Positions 1 to 10,046 of a DNA stretch of 64,000 nucleotides are shown here, one piece after another. The DNA lies in NCBI RefSeq assembly GCF_000002985.6, contig NC_003280.10, forward strand, positions 1,984,001 through 2,048,000, in the 5' to 3' direction. The stretch comes from Caenorhabditis elegans (lineage: Eukaryota; Nematoda; Chromadorea; Rhabditida; Rhabditidae). Made by a program: the position numbers and the translations under genes. Each line of letters opens with the position of its first letter. The first letter of the stretch is position 1. The notes under the pieces were generated by a model. The model did no database searches. It was given only the letters and a program-made list of their open reading frames with translations, and was not told the DNA's origin.

Positions 1-950
1 GGGATGTAGAAGGGAAATCAGGCAGGTTTGTTGGTTTGGTATCCATTGCTGAATCGGGTAGAGTTGTTGGTTCCGTATCCATTATTGAATCGGGTCGACT
101 TGTTAGCTCGTTATCCATTGTTGATTAATAATGAGAAAATGATAATTTTCTTCTCCTTATATAGAATTTTTTTGGAAGATTCTAGAAGTTTTGGGTCTTG
201 AAACGAATTGGGTTTTAGAAGGACAGATTTAATATAGTTTAAACTTGTAATAATATAAATTAAAAATTGCACAATGAAATAGTCAAAATTTAAATTTTGC
301 ACACTACATTGAAAAATCCAGAAGTTTCTAGATGGTTGTAGAATCTTCTTGATTATATTAATGGGTAGTTCCTGTGATGTCTTTATCAGTGACGTCATCT
401 TTTGTGACGTTATTGGAACATTCTCTTCTTTTTCTGCAACTTCTGGAAGATTCCAGAAGTTTCTTTTACTGTAATGGGCGGAGCCTATGACGTCACATTC
501 TGTGACGCTGATATATTTGGCGTCATCACCTATTTTTTTCCGAATGTGAGACTATATAGGTGTCATCATATGTGACGTCATAATCTGTGACTTATTTTTT
601 GTTACGCCAGTGATTGTGACGTCATCAGAATTTTCTGGAAGTTTCTCCAAAATTCTAGAAGGTTCCAGAATTTTCTGAAAATTATATTGGGTTCAGCCTG
701 TGACGTTTACTTAATGTCCTCATCATGTGTGACGTCGTCAAGTGTTACGTAATCCGAGATATCTAGAAGTTTTTCGAAATTTCTAGAAGATTCTCGAAGT
801 TTATTGCATGAAGTTTTCCTCTTCTATAGGTTTATTAAATTCTAAACAAATGTGCCGGTATGTCGCATTGGTTGTGTGCGGGAATTTGGTGTGAACCTTC
901 TGTGGTTCAAACTATCTTCCCCTTCATACTTTTTTTTCTGTCAAACAAAG

Positions 951-1890
951 TTAAATTTGACTACTCCGACAAAATTTCTCTAAAAATTTGAATTTCCCGC
1001 CATAATTTTTCACTGAAAATTTGAATTCCCGCCAAAAATTTTTCAGAAAATTTGAATTCCCGCCAAAAAATTGTAAAGAAAATTTAAATTCCCGCCAAAA
1101 ATTTTCAGAGAAAATTTGAATTCCCGCCAAAAATTTTTCAGAAAATTTGAATTCCCGCCAAAATTTTTCACAGAAAATTTGAATTCCCGCCAAAAAATTT
1201 TAAAGAAAATTTAAATTCCCGCCAAAAATTTTCAGAGAAAATTTGAATTCCCGCCAAAAATTTTTCAGAAAATTTGAATTCCCGCCAAAATTTTTCACAG
1301 AAAATTTGAATTCCCGCCAAAAAATTTTAAAGAAAATTTAAATTCCCGCCAAAAATTTTCAGAGAAAATTTGAATTCCCGCCAAAAATGTTTCAGAAAAT
1401 TTGAATTCACGCCAAAAATTTTCAAAGAAAATTTGAATTCCCGCCAAAAAATTTTGAAGGAAATTTAAATTCCCGCCAAAATTTTTCAGAGAAAATTTGA
1501 ATTCCCGCCAAAAATTTTTCAGAAAATTTGAATTCCCGCCAAAAAATTTTGAAGGAAATTTAAATTCCCGCCAAAATTTTTCAGAGAAAATTTGAATTCC
1601 CGCCAAAAATTTTTCAGAAAATTTGAATTCCCGCCAAAATTTTTCACAGAAAATTTGAATTCCCGCCAAAAAATTTTAAAGAAAATTTAAATTCCCGCCA
1701 AAAATTTTCAGAGAAATTTTGAATTCCCGCCAAAAAATTTTAAAGAAAATTTAAATTCCCGCCAAAAATTTTCAGAGAAAATTTGAATTCCCGCCAAAAA
1801 TGTTTCAGAAAATTTGAGCTACCGCCAAAAATTTTCACAGAAAATTTGAATTCCCGCCGAAAAATTTCAAAGAAAATTTAACTTCCCGCC
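951..1890. repeat. Tandem array with TTCCCGCCAAAAATTTTC core
   Basis: About 35 imperfect copies of a 24-30-bp unit with core AATTTGAATTCCCGCCAAAA. This is the Helitron 5' array seen from the opposite strand. The array reads as open frames (repeats of AGIQIF / FWREFKF) only because the unit length and composition avoid stops; this is not evidence of coding. It is more than twice as long as the array in the other Helitron copy (18105-18510), so the two copies have diverged mainly by array size. Confidence 0.85.
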
Positions 1891-1896
1891 AAAATG

Positions 1897-1980
1897 TATG
1901 GGTCTCGCCACGATGGGTCTCGCCACGATGGGTCTCGCCACGAAGGGTCTCGCAACGATGGGTCTCGCCACGAAGGGTGA
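1897..1980. repeat. 15-bp tandem repeat GGGTCTCGCCACGAT
   Basis: Five to six tandem copies of a 15-bp unit (GGGTCTCGCCACGAT or GGGTCTCGCCACGAA) lie between the large array and the Helitron tip. The mirror block is at 18010-18108 in the other copy. Confidence 0.85.
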
Positions 1981-2094
1981 CTGGCCCCGCCCACAACTCT
2001 CAGTGACTTTAGGGGTGACGTCACAGACTACAAAGACTACATAGACTACAAACTATGGACAGACCCACACTATTTTTTTATATATAAGTAATGA

Positions 2095-2761
2095 TATTAG
2101 ACCAATTCTGGAATACGGATGTGAAATTTATCATCCTAAATCTGCTTCCCTGACCAAAAAATTAGAGCAGCCCCTACGTTACTTTTCTAGGCATGTTTTC
2201 AAGAGATGTAAAACTCAATACGATTCATATGAGCATCGCCTCATTCAGTCAAACCAGCAGTCCTTGAAGCACAGACGAGTCTTCCTTATATTGAAAACAT
2301 TCCACAACATAATAACCGGCAAATATCATTTTCCAAATCTAGCCCTCTATCTTAAAAATTCCAAATCTCCCCGGTTTCCATATCAAATGACTGCAATAGG
2401 CAAAACAAATAACAACAGTTTTCTCCACACACATCTTACAATATGGAATTTAGTAACAAAACATTTCCCGGTGCCAGTGTCAGGCTATACGTTCTCCAAG
2501 CACATTTCTTGCCTCCCTCCTGAATCTTATGTATGATCTCATTTCCTCACTCATTTGTACATGATGTCATATTTATTTATTTTTTTTTTCTTTCTCATCA
2601 ACTTTTCTTGGAAATCATTTGTATCATCTGACCTCGGACATGTTCCAATCTGGTCACCTTATCATTCACATTTCTTACCTCATCTCATTTTTATTCCTCA
2701 TTTTGCTCTTAATTTTCAAGCCAAGAAATAGTGAATAAATAAATTAAATTAAATTAATTAA
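2095..2761 (+). mobile_element. 3' fragment of a non-LTR retrotransposon (LINE)
   Basis: The plus strand encodes the C-terminal tail of a LINE reverse transcriptase. It begins at RPILEYGCEIYHPKSASL (about 2098), a motif typical of the end of RT/thumb regions in CR1/Jockey-type ORF2 proteins, then LEQPLRYFSRHVFKR and HRRVFLILKTFHNIITGK, ending at a stop near 2536. About 220 bp of 3' UTR follow and the element ends in an A/T-rich tail of TAAAT/TTAAA units at about 2735-2761. The 5' side is cut exactly where the minus-strand Helitron begins, so the Helitron probably inserted into the LINE, or the LINE was already 5'-truncated there. The fragment cannot move on its own. Confidence 0.75.
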
Positions 2762-3284
2762 AGAAGCGATATATTTCTCTACAGACCAAAACAGAGTTAT
2801 GGTGCAGATGACATAAAAACAATTGTTGTGTTGCCTTATAACAAATTTATTCGTTTTTTCAATTTTCAATGAATTCATCTAAATTTTTAGAAAAAAATAT
2901 TTAACCAAGAAGACGTGAAATGTAATGTGTTACATGCGATTTTTCTTGCAACTGCTTTAGCAGAAAGTAAAAATTCCTCATTTTATCTTATCAAGTTGAC
3001 ATTTTCTCCATGTTAGGAATAATTGTTCCACTGATAAGGATTCCTTTTTAATTCACCATCTCGTAACTGTTTCTTCAGGCAAACTCTGTGTCGTGTTCTG
3101 TGTGAAAATCGATCATATTGCTAATTTTAATTTCAATTTTCATCTAACCAAAAAACTTTCTGTATACTATTCATTTCATTTTCAGTGTATACTTCCTATT
3201 GAATAATCCCAATATGTTTTTGCTGTCATTTGTGCAAAAAAAAACTTTGCATGACCACTTTTTGTAATGAAATATTTCAGAACA
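2762..3284. other. Upstream region of first MATH locus
   Basis: No gene is seen. From about 2880 the sequence is closely similar to 4960-5309 upstream of the second MATH locus (shared blocks: the AAGAAGACGTGAAATG stretch, a TCAAGTTGAC block, an ACTGATAAGGATTCC block), so the two loci were duplicated together with their promoters. Confidence 0.7.
3030..3039 (+). promoter_or_regulatory. GATA-type site ACTGATAAGG
   Basis: An ACTGATAAGG motif lies about 250 bp upstream of the MATH start at 3285. It matches the extended GATA consensus used by intestinal ELT-type factors in C. elegans (family knowledge); function here is inferred. Confidence 0.5.
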
Positions 3285-4522
3285 ATGTTCAATTCCTGCA
3301 AAGAGTTCAAAATCAGCGAAGCTGTCAAAAATGTTTCACGATTTGAGGATGGAGAACAATATTCCACTGACATAGAAGAACGATTCAATATTCCGTGGTA
3401 CGTTGATTTAAACGGTCTTTGAAAAAAAATAGCAGAATGTTTCAGGAGAATGGAAATAAAGAAGAAAAATGGATATTTTGAGTTTTATTTGAAATGCGAA
3501 AAAGAAGAATGTGAAAACAGAAAATGGTCGATTGAAGTGGAGTTCACATTGAAATTGGTATCGCAAAACGGAAAAAGATTGACAAAAAACGGACAGTACA
3601 CATTCGAAAAGCCGATTGGAAACGGTTGGCCCAAATTCATCAGTTGGAAGGAGTTGGAAAGTGATTATGTAGTTGATGATAGTATTGTAGTTGAAGCTCA
3701 TGTCAAAATTATTAAAATGACTGATAAGTTCGAATTTCATTTTTACTCAAAAAGATGGTTATTTGCTTTGAAATTTGAAAAAACCATTTCGATTTTCTCA
3801 CTCAATTAATGTTGGTTGGGAAAATAGGAATTTAGTCTTGAAATACTAGGAATATTTTAATATTCAAAAATATCACGAACGAAAATGAAAAATCGCAAAA
3901 TATTAAGATTTTCGACTCTTGAAAACGTGAATTTTCAACATTACGAACGAATAGAAAGAAATTAATAATTACAGACTCTCCGTGCATTGAAAACGAAAAT
4001 CAGAAATTATTTCTTTTGAATCACACTGTTAAGAATGTTTAAAGCATTAAAGAAGGAAGCGACTACTATACAAAAACAGAAAAACGATTCAATATTCCAT
4101 GGTTAGTTATCCAAGCAAACTATATTTTATTTATTATTTTATTCAGGAGACTACTGATTCAAAGAAGAAATGGGTTTTTTGGATTATATTTGCAATGTGA
4201 TAAAGAACAATCCAATAGAAGGAACTGGACAATTGAAGTGGATTTTATGCTAAAACTAGTCTCCGTAAATGGCCAGAGTTTATCTCATGCTGGAACATAC
4301 ACTTTCAACAAACCAGATGGTCACGGCCGGCAAAAACTTATAAGATGGGATGATATGTTAGAGAAGTATATGGTGAACGACAGTATCATCATTGAAGCAC
4401 GTGTAAAGATAACTAAAATGACTGGATGTGAGGAGGAAACAAGTATTGATGACCTGGATGATGAATTTTCTGATTGTGTGATCAATGTCGGAGGGAACAA
4501 TTACACTGTTAAAAAGCAATGA
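3285..4522 (+). pseudogene. Two-domain MATH gene, broken
   Basis: Four exons can be aligned to the paralogs: 3285-3397, 3446-3723, 3975-4101, 4147-4522. Each MATH (TRAF-like) domain is split over two exons at the Trp codon of a conserved F-N-I-P-W motif. Domain 1 starts MFNSCKEFKISEAVKNVSRF and is intact through exon 2. Two lesions follow. The exon 2 donor reads ATAAGT where the neighbouring paralog has GTGAGT. Exon 3 has an in-frame TAA (LLNHTVKNV-stop) where the paralog has a Ser codon. Without splicing, exon 2 reads on to a stop at 3809, giving a one-domain protein. Exon 4 ends in DDLDDEFSDCVINVGGNNYT, which resembles the start of a BTB domain cut by a stop. It probably survives at most as a single-MATH product. 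Confidence 0.8.
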
Positions 4523-5309
4523 CCAATTTTAAATTATAATTAGTTGATCACTTCCTTCCTCATTTTCCTTTATCAAAGTGGCATAGTTGAAAATTTTCGG
4601 AATAATTTCAACTTATGAGTATTTATACTTTTCATATTCTATTTATTCGTCCCATCGTTCACTTTTTCATTTAACTTCAACCAATTTGTACATGTTTTTT
4701 TTATCAATTCACTGAAAAGGTTCGGTTCCAGTTTCTTTACTTTTCCATAAATAACGATTTTACTGCTTCTCTTTATGTTGCCTTCCTCACTGTTAAAATT
4801 TACTGATAAGATGTTTTGTAACTCCTTTTTTTATTACTAATAATTGAAAGTCTCTTTTTCTTTGAATTGTTCTTTGGTTCACGTTTCCAGTTTTTTTCAC
4901 ACATTGCTCAAGTGAAAACAATTGTTGTCATTTGTCCTCATTACTGTTCTATTTTTCAATATTCAGTGAATGAATCTAATTTTTAAAGAAATACAATTTC
5001 AAACCAAGAAGACGTGAAATGAGTGAACAATAAAAGGATGTGTTACATGCAATATTTCTTACAACTATTTAAGCAGAAAGTTCAAATTTCTCATTTTCTC
5101 CCATCAAGTTGACGATTTCTCCATGTTAGGAATAGTTGTTCAACTGATAAGGATTCCTTTTTAATTCACCACCTCGTATCTGTTCCTTCCAACAAACTCT
5201 GTGGCGTTTTCTGTGTGAGAATCAATTATGTTGCTAGTTTTAATTTCAATTTTCTATTAATCAAAAAAATTTGGTTGTACTATTTATTGTCATTATATAT
5301 TTCAGAACA
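4523..5309. other. Spacer and duplicated promoter of second MATH locus
   Basis: No coding is seen. 4960-5309 is a diverged copy of 2880-3284, including the GATA site. Confidence 0.6.
5143..5152 (+). promoter_or_regulatory. GATA-type site ACTGATAAGG
   Basis: Same motif and context as at 3030, here about 160 bp upstream of the MATH start at 5310. Confidence 0.5.
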
Positions 5310-6537
5310 ATGTCCAATTCCTGCAAAGAGTTCAGAATCAGTGAAACTGTCAAAAATATTTCTCGTTTTATTGATAAAGAGGATTACTTCACTGACACGG
5401 AAGAACGCTTCAATATTCCATGGTTTGTTTCTATAAATATAACATATTTGAAAAAAAAGAAGAAAATCATGCTTTAGGAGAATGGGAATAAGGAAGAGAA
5501 ATGGATATTTTGAGTTTTATTTGAGATGCGAAAAGGACGAATGCGAAAACAGAAAATGGTCAATTGAAACTGAGTTAACACTGAAATTGATTTCGTGTAA
5601 TGGAAAAAGTTTGACAAAAACAGGGACTTACACATTTGAAAAGCCGATTGGAAACGGTTGGTCTGACTTCATCAGTTGGAAGGAATTGAAAAGTGATTAT
5701 ATGGTTGATGATAGTATTGTAGTTGAAGCTCATGTCAAAATATTCAAAATAACTGGTGAGTTCGAAATTTATTTTTACTCAAAAACTTTATTATTTGCTT
5801 TGAAACGGATGAAAACGTTTCCACTCTCTCTCTCTCTCTCTCTCTATTGAAGATGGTTTGGAAAATGAGAATTTAGTCTTAAAATATTCGGAATATTCCA
5901 ATATTCTGTGACACCACATAAAATCGCAAAAGATTGAAATTTCCCACTTTCTGAAATGAAAAAAATTACAGACTCTCCGTGCACTGAAAACGAAAACCAG
6001 AAAATATTTCTGTTGAATCACACCGTTAGAAATGTTTCGAGTATTAAAGAAGGTAGTAACTATTTCACCAAAACTGAGAAACGATTCAATATTCCATGGT
6101 TTGTTATTTAAGAAAACTGACTCTAATTTAATATTTTCATTTTAAGGAGTCTACGAATTCATAGAGAAAATGGGTTTTTTGGATTATGTTTGCAATGTGA
6201 AAAAGAACAGTCCAATAGAAGGAACTGGACAGTTGAAGTGGATTACAAGCTAAAACTAATCTCCGTAAATGGTCAAAACGTATCTCTCCAACTAAGATAC
6301 ATTTTCAACAAGCCATATGGTTAGTAACCCATTGGTTACGGCTTGGATAAACTTATACGATGGGATGATATGCTAGAGAAGTACGTAGTGAACGACAGTA
6401 TTATAATTGAAGCTCACGTTAAGATAACTAAAATGACTGGATGTGAAGAGGATACAAGTATTGATGACCTGGACGATGAATTCTCTGATTGTGTCATCAA
6501 TGTCGGAGGGAAAAACTATACTGTGAAAAGACAATGA
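5310..6537 (+). pseudogene. Two-domain MATH gene with stops in domain 2
   Basis: Tandem duplicate of the previous locus. Exons are 5310-5422, 5478-5755, 5972-6098, 6147-6537. Splice sites and exon 3 are sound (SPCTENENQKIFLLNHTV), so domain 1 and the first half of domain 2 are good. In exon 4 the frame runs into TAG TAA at about 6319-6326, where a roughly 15-bp insertion (GTTAGTAACCCATTG) interrupts the conserved segment that in the paralog reads NKPDGHGRQKLIRW. The rest, KLIRWDDMLEKYVVNDSI to DEFSDCVINVGGKNYTVKRQ, is conserved beyond the stops, so the break is recent. The protein end again looks like the first strand of a BTB domain. Intron 2 holds a (CT)n run at 5824-5845. Confidence 0.8.
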
Positions 6538-6821
6538 ACCCTTTTTTTTTTAATTGTTCAGTTGCTCTTTATGTTTATGACATTTTTTTCCTCCCTATTT
6601 GAACCCCATTTCCTATTTTGAATTTTTATATGTTTCATTGAATTTTTTAATAAATATACATAGCCACTGCCTTTCCAAAACTATATGCACTGTGTGAAAA
6701 AAATGTATTTTTGCAGTTTCTGATTAAAAAAAAAAGATAAATTGATTTTAAAAAGAAAACTTTGAGGAAGCTATATGTTTGCAACACTCGTTGACTCTCA
6801 CTAACCTGTATGTACTCGAGA
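6538..6821. other. Intergenic, no gene seen
   Basis: A/T-rich 3' flank with a plausible AATAAA (about 6650). Nothing else is recognisable. Confidence 0.5.
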
Positions 6822-7002
6822 ACACGTGGTATCAGGTTGTCCCATATCGGTTTGACCTACAAAAAATGCGGGAATTTTTCCTCCAAAAATGGGACGTCAG
6901 CACATTCTTAACCATGCAAAATCAGTAGAAAAGTCTGCATCTAAATTCCCGCATTTTTTGTAGATCACAACGAAATAGGACATTTTAGCACTACGTGCGT
7001 GA
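6822..7002. repeat. Palindromic MITE with GATCTACAAAAAATGCGGGA arms
   Basis: Inverted repeat starting CACGTGGTATCAGGTTGTCCC and ending GGACATTTTAGCACTACGTG. The arms contain CTACAAAAAATGCGGGAATT and its complement around a TGACGTCA-like core. Related copies lie at 31126-31300 and 42707-42897, with a half copy at about 30640-30720. I recognise this as a repeat abundant in C. elegans. Confidence 0.8.
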
Positions 7003-7064
7003 AAAATTTCAAAGTTACCAACTTTTGTTCTTAATCAAATATCAATAATGCACAATCAAATCTG

Positions 7065-7215
7065 TATTAAATAGTCAAATGTCATTTCCATCCACTTTTT
7101 GAGAGAAAATTCTCTGATTCCGGACGTTTTGATGATCTTCACATGATCTTCGTCGTTGACTATGTACTTGTCTTCTACATGGCATAAAATCCAATTGGCA
7201 TTGGTTTTGGCGTCA
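7065..7215 (-). pseudogene. Relic of a MATH C-terminus, minus strand
   Basis: On the minus strand a run reads VEDKYIVND, then DHVKIIKTSGI, then EFSLKKWMEMTFDY before a stop. These pieces match, in order, the end of the three-domain MATH genes (MKDKYVVDN, AHVKILNMTGI, EYSMEKWMEMAFDH), with deletions between them. No start, no splice structure and no upstream exons are visible. It is a decayed fragment in the orientation opposite to the array. Confidence 0.6.
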
Positions 7216-8284
7216 AAATATGAATTGAATCATGTTTGCGAGTTGATTGTACTGCAAATTTTTTGAAATACGATTTTTTTAAGTGAATGTTCGAAAATTT
7301 CAAGACTTTTTCAAAGAGAATACTGGAATTTCTGAGAGATTTGGGAGATTGCGAAATTTCTGAAAATCGAGTTTTTAACCCGCATCAGAAAATTTTAAAT
7401 TTATCAGCAAACTCACCTGTTCCTTTAAAATTCTAGTAAAATCTAATAAAATTGAATAAAAATCAATAAGGGGGCCCTAACACATGGCGCCTAATAATAC
7501 ATACTGATTGCAGTGCAGAACTATGTTTGTCTGGGCTCCGTGCTTATCAGATCAAGGCAGAGCTCTTTTTGAACAAGACGCCAGAGAAAGAGACGAAAAC
7601 TCGGGTAGCAATGTTAACATAGACAAAGTGAAGAGCTTGCCTGTCCATAGAGTGTTGGCAGTTTTAGAGACACCAACATTCCGGGAGCGAAGACCGAACT
7701 TGTGTCGATTTACGGAGCTTCTAGCTTGTGTCGATTTACGGAGATTCAGGATTGTGTTGATTCATGGAGCTTCAGAAATAAGATATTTGAAAAGCTCAAC
7801 AATATTTTTAAAGAATTTAAAAACTACTCATTATTTTTTAGTAGCTTGCAAATCTAGAAAGTTCCTTCTCAACTCATAATTTTAGATTTCAGAGTCATTT
7901 TGATGCAAATGAATTCCGATTCGTTGACTCCCCTTTTAGGCTTGTTTAGTCCGAACAGCAAGGACTAGGGCCTTCTCTGGGCCTTTTCCACAATCTGAGG
8001 AATTATCAATTCAATTTAGTTCTGGTTTTGACTAGATCATTTTCCCTGTCGTCAAATTATTTTTTCCAGCAGCTGTATCCTTGGAAATATTTTGACGATT
8101 TCTTCAATGTTCCAATATTTAGTTGTTCCCTTTTTTTAGCTCGGCAACTTCCACAGTGTTCCAGGTATCGGCTTAAAATGTGCCTTAAACTACCACTATA
8201 TGCAAAAAAGGATGATAATTCCAAAATAGGTAACTTCGAACAGCTGCTACACGAAAAATTTGGCAAAATTTGAAATTAAAGCTA
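7216..8284. other. Long spacer, no convincing gene
   Basis: Two short open frames (7508-7879 and 8028-8273, plus) have no recognisable domain. The first contains a tandem TGTGTCGATTTACGGAG motif, which is repeat-like. I do not call either as a gene. Confidence 0.4.
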
Positions 8285-8484
8285 GACAAAAGAGGTATCT
8301 AATAAAAACATGTTATTCCGGATTTTTTTTCCACATTTTCAGACATATTTTTTGTATTGTATTTTTTTGGAATACAGCAGGAACTAGAAATATGACTTGT
8401 TTTCGCAAGATTATTACAAAATTGTATAAAAATTGAATTGAGTATCCACAATAACATGTTTTTATTGAACACCTCTTTTGTCAG
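8285..8484. mobile_element. Short MITE with ACAAAAGAGGT inverted ends
   Basis: About 200 bp with imperfect terminal inverted repeats of about 35 bp: GACAAAAGAGGTATCTAATA at the left, and the complement of TTATTGAACACCTCTTTTGT at the right. Both ends also share AAAAACATGTTATT. It has no coding capacity; the superfamily is not assignable. Confidence 0.65.
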
Positions 8485-9700
8485 TGCTCCATATAATAGG
8501 GGAGATTATGTGAAAAGGGATACTCACAATTCAGTCAATATGAATTTCATCCTCTACCTGCTCGTAATCATCTCTTGGGTTTCGACTATCTGATGCGAAA
8601 GTATTATTTTAAGTTGAACTCGTCGTATTCTCAATTTCATAGTTTCTTTTTTAGGGAACTGGTGATCAAGGTCCACGGCTAGACGATGAAAGTTTTTTAG
8701 CTGAAGTCTTCATTCCAGGCTTGTCGGCAACAGTTGGCACTTAAATAGGGATGCCTTTTATCCAAGGATCGGAGTTGTTAAACATATTGCAGTGAAGTCA
8801 AATAAGAAAGATATTTAAGACGAATACAATATTCCAAACTGAGACCAAGTTAATTTTGCTGAGTGATGCTGTCTTAATTTCTTTTATTTTCTGGGAATAA
8901 ATATATTGAACATTGGGAATTTGTCTCATTTTTTTGTCGTTTTCATCTTTCCATCTAGCTCGGCAAATGTCAGATTTTGCTAGTTGTGGCTTAGTAGAAC
9001 CTGTGAGTTTCAAAAAAAATTTAAATCTCTTCAATGGAAATGAGTGAAGATTGGAAAATATATTAGAAAAGTACATATATCTAATTTTGAAGTTTTGTCC
9101 ATTGAAAAACTTATATTTTCAGTTGAAATTTTTAATACCTGATGAGAAAGGTCTGAATTTTTGTGTTATGACGCAAGGTGGCACAGGATGTGAATTGGTA
9201 CCTTTGGCCAAACTGACGTAACTTCTGAACCTGATAAGCTACAACCAAGCCAAATAGATTTTCTGAACGTAAAACTTATGAACATGGTTTTGGTATGTTT
9301 TCAAGTAAAAATATAATTTTATCAATGAGATATTACTGTTTTAAAACTACCGTTTTCAACTCAAAAACGCAAAATTTACTTTTATATTTTGAAATTACCA
9401 GTAACAATCGTAGATTTTAATGTTATGATTAATATTAAAATCTACACAATTAACCTATTCAACGAAGATTAAAATGGAAGGTAATTTATAAAAAGTTTTT
9501 TCACACATTCTTTGAGAAAATTTACACAACAAAATTGCTCTCGTCCGAATTTGGACAAATGTGTCTCTCCATAATTCACTAAATCCAGTTGTTTTTATAA
9601 GACACAGAAAGCATTTTTAAAGCTATCCTATTTTTTTTTAAATTCAACTTTTACAAGTTCTTGTGAAGAAATGGAAGTTCATGAAAATTTTCTTAAGAAG
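8485..9700. other. Long spacer, nothing supported
   Basis: A/T-rich sequence with scattered short frames, no domain and no strong repeat structure seen. Confidence 0.4.
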
Positions 9701-9740
9701 GCTCTGTCCTCATTTTGGTTATCGTGGAGAAAACATGCGG

Positions 9741-9748
9741 CTGATAAG
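9741..9748 (+). promoter_or_regulatory. GATA-type site CTGATAAG
   Basis: CTGATAAG about 300 bp upstream of the three-domain MATH gene at 10047. It matches the sites upstream of the sister genes. Confidence 0.4.
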
Positions 9749-10046
9749 AACTATACGTTTCTCAACACTAATATTCGATTGACTCTCAAACGATTTGTTA
9801 TTTTATACATTTCACAACATTAAATTGTTTACAGTTTTCTGTGCAAAACAAAATCGACTTGCTAACGTTTGCAGAGTAGATCAATTTTTTTTAAAATTTG
9901 ATTTTCATTTTTAGATCAAATATACATGATTTGATTATTTAAATAATTTTCTTCAGCCTGGTTTTGAGTGGTTTCGAATAACCAATATTTTGTTTAAAAT
10001 GTTAAGCGTCTACTATCCTTGAAAATAGAGAAGTTTTTTTCAGAAA

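Larger units (their letters stand above)
1..2094 (-). mobile_element. 5' part of a second Helitron, minus strand, truncated by window start
   Basis: This stretch is the reverse complement of 17893-19494, the 5' end of the complete Helitron, apart from a longer internal tandem array (about 490 bp extra). Read on the minus strand it starts with TCATTACTTATATATAAA at 2094, preceded by A. It continues through the 15-bp and 24-30-bp tandem arrays and the heat-shock-element-rich promoter to the first coding bases of the transposase, which run off the window at position 1. Near-identity in single-copy parts suggests a recent shared origin. The two copies are head-to-head about 15.8 kb apart, giving a long inverted repeat. 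Whether this copy encodes a full transposase cannot be seen here. Confidence 0.85.

Noticed and set aside
111-398. 95-codon ORF duplicated exactly at 19097-19384
   Set aside because: It is conserved only because the Helitron promoter is duplicated; it overlaps the transposase ATG out of frame. At most a uORF.
951-1669. Long minus-strand open frames with FWREFKF/AGIQIF repeats (and mirror frames at 18164-18643)
   Set aside because: They are translations of the Helitron tandem array; unit length and composition keep frames open, with no start context, splicing or conserved protein.
7508-7879. 123-codon plus-strand ORF
   Set aside because: Contains a tandem TGTGTCGATTTACGG motif, no domain, no splice structure, no conserved upstream signals.
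8028-8273. Overlapping ORFs on both strands near 8.1 kb
   Set aside because: Low complexity, mutually overlapping, no recognisable protein features.
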